64,000 nt of DNA. It comes from Oreocharis arfaki (Eukaryota; Chordata; Aves; Passeriformes; Paramythiidae). The notes under the pieces were generated by a model, which saw nothing but the letters and a program-made list of their open reading frames with translations, made no database searches and was not told the DNA's origin. Positions 39,311 to 53,370 of the stretch are shown here, in pieces. The stretch is from positions 123,250-187,249 of the forward strand of contig VZRR01004511.1 of the NCBI GenBank assembly GCA_013398015.1, in the 5' to 3' direction. A program made the position numbers and the translations under genes. Positions within the stretch are counted from its first letter, which is position 1; every line of letters starts with the position of its first letter.

Positions 39311-42300
39311 ATGAACCTGTCCTTGATCGTAGTTTCTCAAAGGGAGACACCAAGCCCCACCAACCAAGTGTTCCCTTAGGCGGTTTCATCTCTCCCTACG
39401 TTGCTGGCTGCACCACTCCACTCACCTTTCAACATCCACTGGACTCAGTGTGAAAGCTGTGAGAGAGTCCTGTGCCTCTCTCAGGGTGGCTGCCTATATT
39501 TGGTCATCCCAGATAATTATGCTTCCTTATAAAAGATCAGCCTGTCTGAAACAAATGTCACGTTTCCCTGGTCTTCTAACATTACTCCAGGCTCAGGCCA
39601 CAAAACCACACACCATCTCTGTTTCTGCCCCAGCAACTCTTCTGTGGGCCACCTTTGGCTGCCAGCAGGGAGGGCAGATACCCCTCAACACCAACCTGCA
39701 GGGTCTGCTTGTGAAAGATGGAGGAATTTAATTAGCAACAACAACCTGGACTGGGCAGCCAGTGGACGTGAACCTGCCATGTCCCTCCAGAGAGAACAGC
39801 CCAGGCAGGTGACACACACAAGTCCTGGGTGGTGACACTTTGCGCACTTCGTACAAAGTGTGACAGGCAAAAGACTCATCAGCCCAGCCCTTAGGGAGTC
39901 ACCAGAGAGAGGTGGAGTCAAATCCCTGTTGAGAGGAGTGAAATGCAGCTCCTTGGAGTGCGGTCTGTGCTCTCCCATGGGGGCACTGAGGCTGCAGCTC
40001 CTGCAGTAGCAGCAGTAGAGAAGATTTGCCACTTCGTTCCTTGGGGATTCCTTATGAAGACCAGAAATCAGATATTTTTCTTCACATCAGATGCAGAGAA
40101 TTTTGTTTCTGCTCTTGTTCTTTCACCACCAAAAGGAAAATAAAAAGAAAACAAAATAAAAACGAAATGGGAAAAGATAGGCTTTGTTTGGGACTACATT
40201 GCTTGGGATTTTTTAGGGATTTTTAAAATTTTGGCCACTGACCCATAAATCAATTTTTCCTATAGGCTCTGTGTACCCCTGAGGGCTATACATCAGCACC
40301 CACCCATCACCTGGATAATGAGATCAACTGCTTAATTTAATCAAATTGACAGAAACACGTTCAGACATAATGGGAGGAGGCTTTGTGTGAGGATACATTA
40401 CCAAACCTCTCTCCTGCTTCGTTCCCACTGCGATCCACTGCTCCATTTGTAATTCTGTAGCTCATGTCCCCACACCCGCCCTGCGCTTCCTCTCAGCTTC
40501 TCACTAACCATTTTTTCCTGGGTTTCTTTGCTTCTCCCTGGGAGCCTACGAGGCTTTAGCAGCCTGCCCAGCTCCACCTCCTTTTCTGCTTGCTGCTTGC
40601 TCTCCCTCCTCCCCCTCATCTCCAGGCTTCTCAAAAGCTCAAGGCTTCTGCTTCCAGTATTTTGATTTCCTTTTCTTCCTCCTACCAGCTTCTCTCTCTA
40701 TTGGGCATTAAAGCAGGCCCTCTACCTCTTTCTTAACAGCAAGAGTTGCTTTTTCATTTTTCCCTTCTTCTCCCTCACCTTCAACAGCCAGGTGTATCCT
40801 TTGTTCGTTGAGATTTTCTTCCTGGTTTTTTCCTTTGTCTTCTTCTTATCTTTGGTGGAGGTGCTATCCTGCTTCCCTTTTTTATCTCCTTATTTACATT
40901 CTTTTCTCCGATTAAAATTACCACATTTGCACCAACAACTGTGAGTAAGCAGTCAGACCTGCATATTTTCCTTGCTCTCTTCTCCTGCAAGGTCCATTGA
41001 TATCTCAAAAATTAATTAATACTTTTTCTCCTACCGCTTTTCTCCATGTCTATGAAAATTACTCTAAAATCTCTGTCATTGCCACTTTTAACCAGGATTT
41101 TATTTCTGGCTCCTTGACCTCCTTCTCTGTGCTCAAACAAAGGCCATCCCATGATTGCAGTAATACTTCTGTAAATTCCTGGTAATTATCCTGTTTACTC
41201 GTCCTTACTGGTCAGGCAGTGTTTCCTTCTTGTTCAGAATAATTGTACCTCTTTCACCCCAAATGCTCATCTCCCATCTTTGACCACAGCTGTCCCCACT
41301 CAAAGTCCTGCCCTGGATTTGCATTTCATGTCATGATCATAGCTGCTGCCCTTGTCTGCAGAGCAGTCCCCATTGCTCTGTGTGCTGCAGCTGCTTGCCA
41401 AAGCACTCAGCCCTGGCACAGAGCTGTGCTCAGGGGTCTAAGGATCCCTTTCTGGTATTAAAATGCATTTGTAGGCAGTCTAGCATAAACACAGGGAAAT
41501 CCGTGTTTATATTTGCAGAGAGGGATGTATAGCTAAATCTCTTTTATCGTACCACCTTCTCTTCCACATGTAAATTCAGATAAATGCAGTTTATGGGTTC
41601 TTAATTAACCCTGAGGTTGAATTTTTGTAGTTTTCCCTTTAGGAATTCAGCTGGAAGATAAATCTTCAGATACCAGAAAGAGAGTGTTAGTTTATATCTC
41701 ACATCCTTTTATAAATATGGGTTTCGCACTGCTTCCTCCAGCTCTCCCAAAGCAGGATACAATACACAGGCTCTGTAACACCAGCAGCCTTAAAGGAGAG
41801 CGTGGCTGTTTTTAACCTTGGAAACCAGAGTCAGACATGCTGCACAGGAGGCAGCGTGTGGGCAGCAGTACCTCCACTGCTTCTGGGAGGACTCCTTCCC
41901 ATCTGTGGAGGTGCTCTGGCCTTGTCCTGCATCCTTGGGGGCCAAAGGTTGAGGTGAAAAAGAAGAGCTGGTCTTGTACAGCCACGGCACCTGGACCCTT
42001 CACGGAGAGTGAGCTGGCACAATCCACAGCCCAGGCTCCCAGAGCTCTGGGGGAAGCTGGGGACAAAACCTCCTTAGCTGCCATACAATCTAGTGAAGAG
42101 AAGACAGAAGAAACTGGGAATTATATATATAAATTAATTTCTAACCTGGAAATACCAAAGCAGAGAGAATTTTTTAATCTTCCGCTAGTAGCAGATGCAC
42201 CCAGATACGACACTTCAAGAAACTAGCTGCCACCTCTGAGAGCCTTGGAAATACTAGTAATAATTAAAAATGTATTTTAACTGTGTCTTTGCAATTTATA

Positions 42301-45300
42301 GCTGAATTGCTTTTGAAATATGGAATGAACAACAATAAATGCAGGTTTCCATTCAGGGAAAAGGTCTCTTAATCAAGGGATGATGAGCACATTTGATGTT
42401 TCAGATTCCTCCTTTTAAAATGCCCAGTTGGGAAATTTGCCCATATTGCTTTGTAAAACCAAAATAGTTCATCCGCTTCAGGTAGAATTAATCTAAACAC
42501 GTACTTGAGTATGAGAATAAAATCTAATTTGGAACAAATATATCTCTCTAACCTTTACAGTAATTACAAAGAATGAAAATAGATGGTAATTAATCTTAAT
42601 AATTTAGCCTGCAAAAACAGAATCATTACATATCAGAATTTTAAAAGATGCATTTCGAAAGCTTATGCATATGTTTACAAAAGTACCCACTATCGTCGGG
42701 ACACTGACTATCCCCTCTCCCCCCTGGAGCTGCCAGAATACTCTGTGCACCTCGCACCCACTTAACCAGGGTGCCAGTGCTTTTATCTCGACTGCAACCA
42801 TGTATCAGTGCTCCTCCAGGGACCTCTTACAAGATAGAGGTCTTGATAACTCCCATAATTCTCTGTTTCCCAGCCTCTCTTTATGCTATTTTACTACCAC
42901 TTCAGCATGGAAAATGAAGCCTGCTGACATTCTGTGTGAAAGAAACACACTGCTGATCAACATATCAAGAAAGACGAGAGCTATGCAGGTGCTTAAGGCA
43001 GCCTCTTGGGGTTTAAGTTACGCTGTATTGCTGGAATTAAAATTAAAAAAAAAAAAGGCAAAAATAATCAACAAATCATGCAAATCTAATTTTGAGTGAA
43101 ATGCAAACCAGTCTTAGATTTTGTGCATTTAATTTAGGAAGAGAGACCCCACTCCCCTACAATGGATCTTGCATTTGAAAGTATTGCTGGAACACCTGCC
43201 TTGTGGCACAGTAAGCACCAGAGCCACAAAACACTGCTGACACCCAACAGCAAACATACTCACTGGAGCTGTAAAATCAAGAGCCACAGCCCTAATGAGC
43301 CAGAGGAAGTGAGCACAAAGAAGAAAGGCATCACCAGCATCCCAGACCCCTGCAATGCCGAACAATGCTGTCTTTGTTATGAGCTGCTGTTTCATCCCTC
43401 CTTCCACTGAATTCAGAGGGATTTTCATCACTGATTTCAGTAGGAGAGGAACAGAGTTCTCTGCAGAACAGGACCAAAATTGTCCTTCTTCTTGCCCAGG
43501 GACCACTGCTGTCTTGTGGTTAAGATAACAATTAGAAACTGAAGACGATGAAATACTTGCAAGAGTGTGCTCAAATCTAGCTCTTGTCTTCAGAAGCAGA
43601 CAATTTGCTTATGTAGGAGAAGCACAATATGCCAGGTGAAAAAAAACCAACCTAGATCCTGAAAATCTTGTGCTTGATTTAAAACATATAAAAACTAGAA
43701 TTGTCTTCTATTTTAAGAGGTAGGAATTCACATGCTCCACAGTTGTAATGGCGTGCACTTTCCCCACTCTCTTTTAACGAAGATTTAGTCTCATGTAATA
43801 ATAGAACCCTTGCTGCTACAATGTGAAAAAAAAATATTTTGAAGTTCAGGTGGTATTATCACAGGTAGCAACGTTACAACCACCCACACAGACCTGCCTC
43901 ACTGAAGTAGCTCTGTGGTTCACCGAAAATGCTGAACATCATGATTTCCTTGGATAACCAGAGTTCCTTGTGAGACTTCAATGATAGTCTTTCCTCTCTC
44001 ACCAGACTCTCACCATATTTTAGAGTTTGTGAGTATATCACAATTTGAGTTTTGAGTTTCTGAGCTGAACTAATAAAAAAAAAATAACCCTCTATTTTTA
44101 CTAAAATGAGTAAGAATTTCTCCTGGAATGAAATGCAGGCCCTATTTCCAAGAATTGCAGTCTTTTCCAGAAAAAGGAAAAGACTGATAGAGACTTGCTC
44201 CAAGGAGTCTTATCCTTTGTACATCCAATGAAAGGATAAAATTCTAAAAATACTTCATATTAGAGCTAAATTCATGGGAGGTATTTGTTGCCAAGAATAC
44301 TCAGACTATGTGCATCCCTTTTATTGTTCTTGGCACAAAGGACACTTCCATTCTATTGCTATTGTTATTTGAGCAGTCTGAAACAAGAAATAAAGTAATA
44401 TCAAGTCTATCTCTATGTTAATTCTCCCCAGCAATGCTGTTGCCATAGCAAGGTTGTACACGGATTTCAGTGGGCACACACAAATTGGAATCTATTGGCC
44501 TTTAAAGTCAGTTCAGCATATTTACAAGTCCTGTGTCTGCCTTCTGGATTCCCTGCAAACTTCAGGAATTTCACAATCTCATTTTTCTGCATAATCAGAA
44601 TGTTTTTCTGATGGTATAACAAAATAAGGTATTAATTTACTACTTACTTTCCAGTAGAGAAAATAAAGTGAAAATTACAATGCCTAACATCTTGTCAGAT
44701 GTGCAAAAAAATTCCAAACCTGTTTTTTTTTACCCATTTGTAGCATTAATTTCTTAAAACAGTATGTTATTTTCAGAGACTAGGTACACCATGACTTGTA
44801 ATGGGGATACTTGATTAAGGAGGTGCTACAGTCACCACAAATCAGACCTGTCTTTATACACACACATGTATCTCTATAGCTATTCATCACCAACTATTTG
44901 AGTCAAAACATTTCACTCATTACAAGGATTCTACAATGCGTTTTGTTTGTGTGCTGGTATGTGAAGTATATAGTTTTCTAGGCTTTCAGGTTTTTAGGCT
45001 TTCAGTACATGAAAGCACTGAAGTTTATTAGCCTTTCAGTATGTGAAAAATTTCAACTTTAAAAATTTTTAGAGTGGGCTTTTATCCAACTTGTAATGCT
45101 TTATAATTAAAAGCTGAAAATATCAAAATGGCAAATGGAAGAATATACATGGTTAGATTTGAGATGATTGTATACTTAAAAAATAAAATCTTGACAAGCT
45201 CCTAAAATACTTTTAGGCAATGTGGACTATTAGTGTTTCAAATATAACAGACTGTGAAAATCTTCATGAAAAAATATTTACTAAAAGGTGTTGGGGTTTA

Positions 45301-48300
45301 TACTCTCTAGTTCATAAAAAAAGAAATTCATTCTTGTTCAACCTTGTGTCCAAGCCTCCCACTGCACAATGATTCATTTTCTCTGAAGTTAAGAAAACAG
45401 AAGAATTCTCTCATGAACAAAACCAAACATAAATTCTGAAGATAAATCTTATTTCTTTGGAACCTAAGTCTGCAGAGAAAGAATACTATCAATTAGAGGT
45501 GAGTGGGAGAGCAATGGCTGGTCCCTTCTTCTCCAAGATTTATGGAGGATATAAACATGGACATGCCATAAATTAAACAAGGTGCGTTTTCACTCCCAGT
45601 TTCTGTCATTTTTTTCTTTTCGATTGGAAACCCTTTTCTCTTCTTGCTAAGAGATTCCTGAAATGCAGATCACCCCAGTGTCTGACTGCCAAATACAATA
45701 CTGTCTCATAGGATTTTCATCACTGGAGCCTGCCTTTCACCACCCTGAGCACTGGCACATACTGTACTGTTGTGGTTGTTCCCCTGTGGATTTTTTTTTT
45801 TTGTTGTTCCAAGTTATTGCATCTAAAACCATATTCATGAAGGGCAGATGTGGCTTTGTCATATCTAGCAATGACTTCTCAGTAAGACATTACACAGGGC
45901 CAGCGACCAAGGACACCTTATCTCCGGTGCTGAGGAATCTGGCCTCGGACAAAGGGAGATGATGTGCAGCAGCAGCAGTGGGGATCAGACCATGGAGATG
46001 GACAAGGACTGGGAACCAAAAAAGAATTGTGTTCTTCAAGCCTGCCATTGCATAAATCCATCAGGTCTCTATTTTGTTTAAACTGTCCGAGAAGTGTAGT
46101 CAAGTGTCTGGGTGATACATTATGGGGAAGCACTGCTAGAGCTGCGAACCCTTCCTCACCACCTCCTTCCACACCCCCAAACCTCAGAGCTTGTGCAGTG
46201 ACCACAGTGGCTTCCCCATGTTTAGCTCAGAGATACAATGAGCACTCAATCAGGTGAATATCTCACACCTCCTTCCTGAGCCAATGCCACCCCAGGGTCC
46301 CTGTTGCTTGTGTGCAGACAGAAGGCAATGCATCTCACTGAGAGACCCTAAATTCATTGCATGTGTGGAAGAGGAAAAGGCATACACAGAACAACGTAAG
46401 CATGTAAGAAACTGGGTGACTCCAGACAACTAAGGAGGATGCAAGAGCAATGAATCATTCAGTGATACATCTTTTGAAGAAAGGTCTTTAGGAGTGTGGC
46501 AACACCCAGAAAACTTCCTGAACAAATACCAGTGCTACCCTGACTGGAAGGAGCCTGGAAACTGAAGAACTCAAGAGACATAGGGACTTAAGTGTCAAAC
46601 CTTGTGGAAACAGACCCACGGGCTACATTTGATTTTCTCTTTCAGAACCTTTGGAAAGACGGCTCACCAAAACTGCAGTTGCACAGAATGAAATTGAAAA
46701 GGCCAAAATTTGTGTATGGTACTGGACAGGACTTCAAGGAGAAAAGGAATAGGATGTGGGATATGCTGTCTGTATTGCATTATGCATCCTACCACCACTA
46801 TCCAGATGGGGGGCAGACTAGAGAAAAATATATATCCTGACAGCTGTTTCTAAAATCCCAGACAAAGTAACAGCCTGGAAAGAAGTCTGGGATTGGAGGA
46901 AAAGCTGTTTTTCCAAGGATGCCTTGTCACATATATAAACATGTTGGTTTGGGGTAATAAGCAAGGGAATAGATTTAAGGTGAAACCAAAGAGGACTGGA
47001 ATTGGCAGTTTATACCAGGAGGGGCTTTGGAGTGGCCACCATCACAGAAGGCTCTGGGGAGCAGACAGGGGTGCCGGGTGACAATCCAATAATGCAACCT
47101 TAAAACAAATTCTGAAGGTTTGCTCTGCACAATGCAGGCAGAGCAATGATTGAACTGGAGCCTCTAGCAAAGAAGAAAGGATCCCAAGTAGGAGATACCA
47201 AACCACTAAAAATGTCCCTGGTGGTTAAGGGTTTGGGATGTAGAGTTGCATTTACTCAATAATTTTCCTTCCAATCGTGCTGCTAGACGCCATGACTTCA
47301 GCTGACAGTGGAAGTAAGGTCAGCAAAGATGCAAAACATTTAAGCCTGCTCTGTTAAGAAGCAATTTACCTTATAAAGCTGTGCATCCATGCCATGAGGT
47401 GCCTCATGTTTATTTGTCAAGAGTAGGGTGGGAGCACATTTGAGTTCAGAGGGGAAAACCCTTAGGAGCATTCTGCACTCAGCACACTTCTGGGTAGGGG
47501 CAGACAGCAGAGGCACATGGCAATGGGCAAAGAGCCGGGCAAACCCCGGAGCACCTCACCAGGCTGCCTCTGAGTCCTCACAGGATTTTTGTAACAATGC
47601 TTCACATCTTCTGCATAAGACTGAGATGGACAGAAGTTAATATCCAGTGATTAAAACACTTATGAATGAGTGCAAAAGTTTGACAACTGAACTGAGTGTA
47701 TCCATAGCTCCTAGTATCTAACTTTGTAGGCTGAAATGAGAATTATGTCACTGCAATATTTTTAAGTCCTGCTTTAGTTAAGGCTCTCCAGCAGTGCTCA
47801 GAAACTCAGTGAGCTATCTTTAAATCTTTTGGATTATTAGAAACTATACCTAAGCAACAGGGCTCCAGTTTTCTTGTAGGAGGTATTATGGGAGGCAAGA
47901 ACTAAAAAATCTGTGGGAAGCCACACGCGAGCATATAATTTCCTCATAACACAGCCTTCCAGCTGTTCTCACATCGCATTAGATGGTGGGTTTTGGTCTT
48001 TTTGGTCTGTGAAATATAAACAGGTCAAAACTTTCTCACAAGATGCCGTATAGCCAGTGCTTTATGGATGCAAGCCCAGAGGGGTATGAGTCCTGAGGAA
48101 ATCCTTGCCCTATTCTGCCAGAGGCAGAAAAAAAACCAACCAAACAAAAAGATGGACTGACTGGAAAAGAAAAATTGTTGCTCTTTATTTCTGATAGTTG
48201 TATCCTCAGACCATCTAGGTACATCCAAAGGTATTTGGTTTATCATGGAATTGTACTCCTTTGGTTATTTTTTCTGCTGCTCAGTGCTTTTCTCTTGAGA

Positions 48301-51300
48301 ATGTCTCTCTAGAATCTGTCCCTAGAAAACAGTGAGCTATTTTTATCTCCGAGCTAGACAAAATAATTCTGCTGGAGGAAAATGAGGATGGCTGAGAGGC
48401 CACATAACAGAAGGCAGGAGACATGGGGCTCACGCTTGGACAAGCTGTGAGCTCTGCTGTGCTTACAGGTACCAGCGTAGGGAAAGACTGGGTTATGGCA
48501 GGGGTCTTGAAAACCCTCTGCACCAGAGGCTGCTGAGGGGATAATTCACTGACCGGGACTGTGGTCTGCAAAAGCAGCAAATGGGAGACTGACCTGTGCA
48601 GGAATGTAAAGGACACTGGGGCTTCCCAAGCAAACAAGAAATGCTGTTTTATCCCTTCCCATTCTTTGAAAGCACAAAAATTAGACTAGCAGAAAATGGT
48701 TGCCACTAGTAACAAGGTGTTTTAACATGCTGGTGGTTTCAGTGGCAGTGAGAGCTGTTGAGCAGTTTTATGGGGACATATATTCTGTCTGGAACACAGC
48801 CACAGCCCTAGCATCAGTTCTGTGGGATTTGGAAAGACAAAAGGAAAGCTCCTGCCTTTAGTCACTTTGTGAGACCATTTACATTTTTCACCTCCTCCCC
48901 CATTGTGGGCTCCATCTCACCAGGAAGGGGAAGCGTGAAGGAAGGAAGGGAGGGCTGAAACAGCAAGGGGTGGATGGTGAAGGAATGGTGCTGTGGTCAC
49001 CCACAGATATACAGCACCAGAGCTGGTCACCAGCACACACCTGGGGCTGGAAGCTGGTCCATTGATGTTGTTCCCCGGATTCCAGCTGGTCTGGGGAAGA
49101 GGACCAAAGACATGCCCCTTGATGTGTCCTTGCATGGCTCTTCAGTGAAGGCCAGGGCCCTCAAAGGAATGCCAGAAGAAGTGTGCCCCTCCAAATAGTT
49201 CAGGTGCTAAACAGGCAGGGTGGTTTGCTCCCACCAAAGATTGATTTGAGCTGTCTGCATTGGAGACACTTCAGCCATGCCAACCCCAGGAATTTGTCTG
49301 GATCTTCAAGAGCAAGGCCATAACCTTCCCGGTTTAATGAGGCACCATTCAGCAGCTGGCAGCCTCCTGGTACTGCCACTGGGTGATGTTGCTTCTGCGT
49401 ACACTGAGAGCCCTGTTGAAGCACAGTTAGTGAGTTGCATCAGTTTCTCAGTTGCAAACCCACTGGTCTTCTGGGATGCTGATGTCCTCAGAAGAGAACT
49501 GTAGGAAAGGGAAAATAATAGAGAAGAATAGCAAAATCTGGGGAAAGCAAGAGAAGTCAGGGTTTCCAAGAAAGAAGATGAGGTAGGTGACTGAGAAGGA
49601 ACGAAATAGTCACAAGGAACTGAGGGCTGGCAGTTGCAAGGAAATCTGAAAATGCAGCAGGTCCCTTGCACAGCAGGAGACACATTTGGGATGTTGCAGT
49701 ATTAGTAACCACATGCTGAAGTAGGTCACTACACGAACAGCAGACATTGCCTTTGGGCCCAACTCTGCTATTTGCAGTAACACAAGGAGCAGGCACCAGT
49801 GAGTAAGAGGGTGCAACACACTGTCAAACCTATCACACCCTCAGATGCTGTCCTGATCTCCAAGATCAGCCAGCCCTTTCTCTGGCTATGCCTGCACTGT
49901 TCGTCTGTTCTGAGTCTGAGTTTGTGCTCAAGCCCAGCACTATCTACCACCCATGCTGTTTTGTGAATGCTGAACTCCAGACCTGCCTGGAGTGGTGAAA
50001 GCCTAAATACCTGCATTATACTATCATATGCTTCCTAATTTTCCTTTACCTAGTCAACGCAGACTGACATCAGCTGGATTGAATTAGTGGTCCACCAGGA
50101 GACATCCTGAAACTTGGGTCTTCCTAAGCACGGCCTACATGATTTAAGTCTAAACTGCAACTACCAAGATGAAAAGAAAATTGATGGATAATACTGTTGA
50201 AACTCTTTAGCATGTCCTCAAATTCATGTTCCAGCTAGCCCTAAAATAATTGTTGGTGTGTGTGATGGGATTTCTGTGCACAAGAAGCCTAGAGACAGGA
50301 ATGGGATGTGCTCTGGGCTTTGCAAACCCACACACTTCACAATGAATTTTCATAAGCATTCCCAACTTTCATGGGAGTAGTAGAAGACTGCTTTGGTACC
50401 AAAGATCATCTGCACCTCCCCACAGGTTCTAACACCTGGGGGGAATCCTGATCTGACCTAATTTCAATTTTTCAAAACGGTGCATAGAGAAAGGCAAATT
50501 GTGTCTCCCTACATTGTTCCTGTGTCCCCTACACATGTACCTGTGTCCTCTCCCTTTCCTATAGCCTTCTCATCATTTTAAAAAAACCCCAAACCACACA
50601 CCCATTCTCAAACCCTATAAACATGCCAACAAAACCTCTAATATCGATGTTTTCATACATGCAGCAACTCCCTTCTGCCCATGTAATTCTATTCTGGGAA
50701 GTTGTCTAACTTTCATCTTCGTGGGCAGGGTTTGCCAGTTGCAGTTCTAACAGGAACCCCCTTTAAGTGGAAACAAGCGCCGATGTTCGGCTCCCATAGC
50801 AGCAAAAAGCTGCTTCCCTGCATGACTCTCTCATCTCCTGGGGTGCCTGCTGCCCAGACAGATTCCAGACAGCTGTCTCCAGCCTGCTGCTCCTGTTCAC
50901 AGGCAGGCTCTGGCTCCCTCCCAAGCCTTGTCTTCTCTGACCCACGAGTGCCAACTCTGGGATTTTACTGCCAGGATCATGGTATTTGTTGTTTTTCTTA
51001 CTTTCCCCATTCCTAGACTGAGAAAACTTATTTATCATGCAAAATTAAAACGAGATTCTCTTCTTCCTGAAGGCAAAGAAAATCTCGAAAAGCATGGTAT
51101 TTTGTGACTTGTGATGGTGAGCAAACTGATTTACACGTTAATTAGCAACACTGCTGACATGAAATATTACCTCCTTGTCTGGCACTCCAGATATTCTGTA
51201 GCATTTCAGCAAGGCACAAGCTGCAATTCTGATGTGGTGGTGTTTTACATTCTGTGCCCAAAAAAAAAAATCCTACACAATGTAGGAGGGCAACAGCCTT

Positions 51301-52566
51301 GCAGACCCTGGTTTCAGGCCACCTTCTCTCAGAGAAGGAGTGCCTTGGGAGAGGGGGAATGCTAATCATCAGCAGGGAGGATGCAGCAATCCTAATATCC
51401 TATCATGTGTGCCAGAGTTGTGCCCAACACAAGGACCCTCCTGCCCAGGCAGTGCCCAGCTGACCTGTTCACATGATTCATGATTCCTTTAGGTAGGTAC
51501 TTAGACAGCCCTGTACTAGACACTGCTAGCAGGAAAACCATGGAGAAAATAATTGAAAATAAATTATTTCCAGTGTTCGTTGATATACTGTTCTGCATTT
51601 AAAAACACCAAGTTACTCAAACAATGAAAAAAAAAGTCTAAGTGGCTTTCACCTCCATTATCTTTTCTACTTTTGCCAAAAACGGAGGTTTTCAAACATT
51701 TAGTTTAATGAAAGTCTGTTTGCAAAAATAAAAGAAGTTTTGATAAAAATGTTCAACAAAATAAATCATGCAAAAACAACTGGCTGCTTTGCGCTTTTCT
51801 TTTAAATGGGACATTTTTCATTAAGACAAACTGATTTCTCAAGATCATTTCAGGCAGCTCTCCAAATTCCATGAGGTTTTGTTTCATACAAATTTTTTCA
51901 AGTAGTCCATGATCCCTGCAATTATGAATTTATTTTTTTAATAGGAAAAGGATTTTTACATACTGTGGAAATATGGAAGAAGAAGCAGGACATGAGTAAA
52001 CAGACAATGATAAAAGCATTAAGCCAAATCAGAAGGATACAAACACCAGGGGATTATTAAGACACCTGGTTTGATAGAAAGGTTTCCATTAGATACTGGA
52101 CAATGAGGTGAAATTTATGTGCAGATGGAAGTAATTTATGCACATTTGTTACACAAAAGATCATTATTTATTGCTAATAAATGAGCACATTTGATGTATC
52201 TAGTCAGTATTCAAATACTTAATGTGTTTTAAGAGCACCTAGGGTATAGTCTCTGTAGCACAACTCACTGCACTCAGGAATTCTGTCAAATTACATGGAG
52301 CTGCAGTGAAAGGCTGGCTCATAAAACAAGGCAGTGTTAAAGTAGATGGAACAATTTAAAAAATTATAAATTGACAAAAATTTCCTCCACTTTCTCCTCT
52401 ACCTCTTTTCACTTGTCCAGAAATAAGTATTGGGATGTTTCTGTTCAGCAGCATTAATTTTATAATACAATATGAGAGGATAAAAAGCTCCAAATGACAT
52501 TACGGTCACAATGTACAGATTTTACAATATCAAAGATTAGCACCTTCTTTTTTTCATTGTGGATTT
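39311..52566. other. non-coding DNA
   Basis: About 13 kb without a supportable exon or recognised repeat family. Notable points are a pyrimidine-rich plus strand over 40480-41130; an AT-rich stretch (42240-42690) rich in TAATTA-type sites; two near-identical 21-base segments at 44994-45014 and 45028-45048; and frames up to 144 codons with no domain content. Poly(A)-signal hexamers occur but are not linked to coding sequence. Confidence 0.5.
44994..45048 (+). repeat. pair of near-identical 21-base direct repeats
   Basis: TTAGGCTTTCAGTACATGAAA (44994 onward, 21 bases) and TTAGCCTTTCAGTATGTGAAA (45028 onward) differ at three positions and are 34 bases apart. Another GGCTTTCAGG lies just to the left (near 44981). 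It looks like a decayed local duplication. Confidence 0.5.
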
Positions 52567-53370
52567 CATAGAATTATAGAATTGCTTGGGTTGGTAGGGA
52601 CCTTAAAGGTCATCTAGTTCTAACCCCCCTGCCATGGACAGGGACACCTTCCACTAGACTAGGTTGCTCAAAGCCCCATCCAACCTGTCACTGACCACAG
52701 CTCTCTGGCCACATCCATCTGGCCAACTCCTTATTCACCAAACAGTCCACCCTTCAAATTCACATCTCTCCAACTAAGAGATAAGGATATCATGCAAGAC
52801 TGCATCGAAAGCATTACAGAATTCTAGGCAGATGGTATTGGTTAGTTTTCCCTTGACTATTGCAGTCTCTCCACCATAGCACTCACAAGACTGGTCAGTC
52901 ATGATTTGCCTTTAGTGACCTCTCGGATCAGCTCTTTGTCTTGCATGTGCCTTGGCATTGCTTCCATGAGGACCTGCTCCACGTTCTTCCCAGGCACAGA
53001 CGTAAGGCTCACCAGTTTGCAGTTCCCTGGGTCTTCCTTTCTCCCCTTTTTAAAAATAGGAGTGATGTTTCCTTCATTCCAGTCTCCAAGGACTTGACCT
53101 GACTGCCATGACTTTTCAAACACGACAGAGCTGCTTGGCAATGACATCAGCCAGTTCCCTCAGGACCCTGGGATACATTTCAATACAGGAAAATTTGCCC
53201 CCATCTGGTTTCTGATTCTCTCCCTATTTGTTCTCTTCTTATGAGTAGTTAGGATGTCTTTAAAGGACCACTTTTCAAAACATCTTTTATCTGTGCTTGC
53301 TTGTGGAGGATGCTGTTTGACCAGGTTAACCCTTCCAACCTGAGTTATTTTGTGTTCCACAGGCACAACT
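52567..53370 (-). repeat. internally deleted CR1 LINE, minus strand
   Basis: The left edge carries the CR1 terminal 8-mers (CATAGAAT TATAGAAT at 52567-52582), followed by the familiar CR1 3' sequence to about 52690. From about 52700 to 53370 the minus strand is instead reverse-transcriptase ORF2. Readable blocks are a SSVVFEKSWQSGQVLGDWNEG segment (53147-53050, shown here as VFEKSWQ...LGDWNEG), NITPIFKKGRKEDPGN, LTSVPGK, then TKGKS near 52900, and a DILISQLE-like segment near 52790. The several hundred codons normally lying between this part of the enzyme and the 3' end are missing, so the element has an internal deletion of roughly 1.5 kb by comparison with the family layout. Frameshifts and stops break the frame, and it is not active. 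Confidence 0.85.

Noticed and set aside
40398..41008. Two basic minus-strand frames (78 and 75 codons)
   Set aside because: Their Lys/Arg/Glu content is what any purine-rich strand encodes; they sit in the long pyrimidine-rich tract and show no domain.
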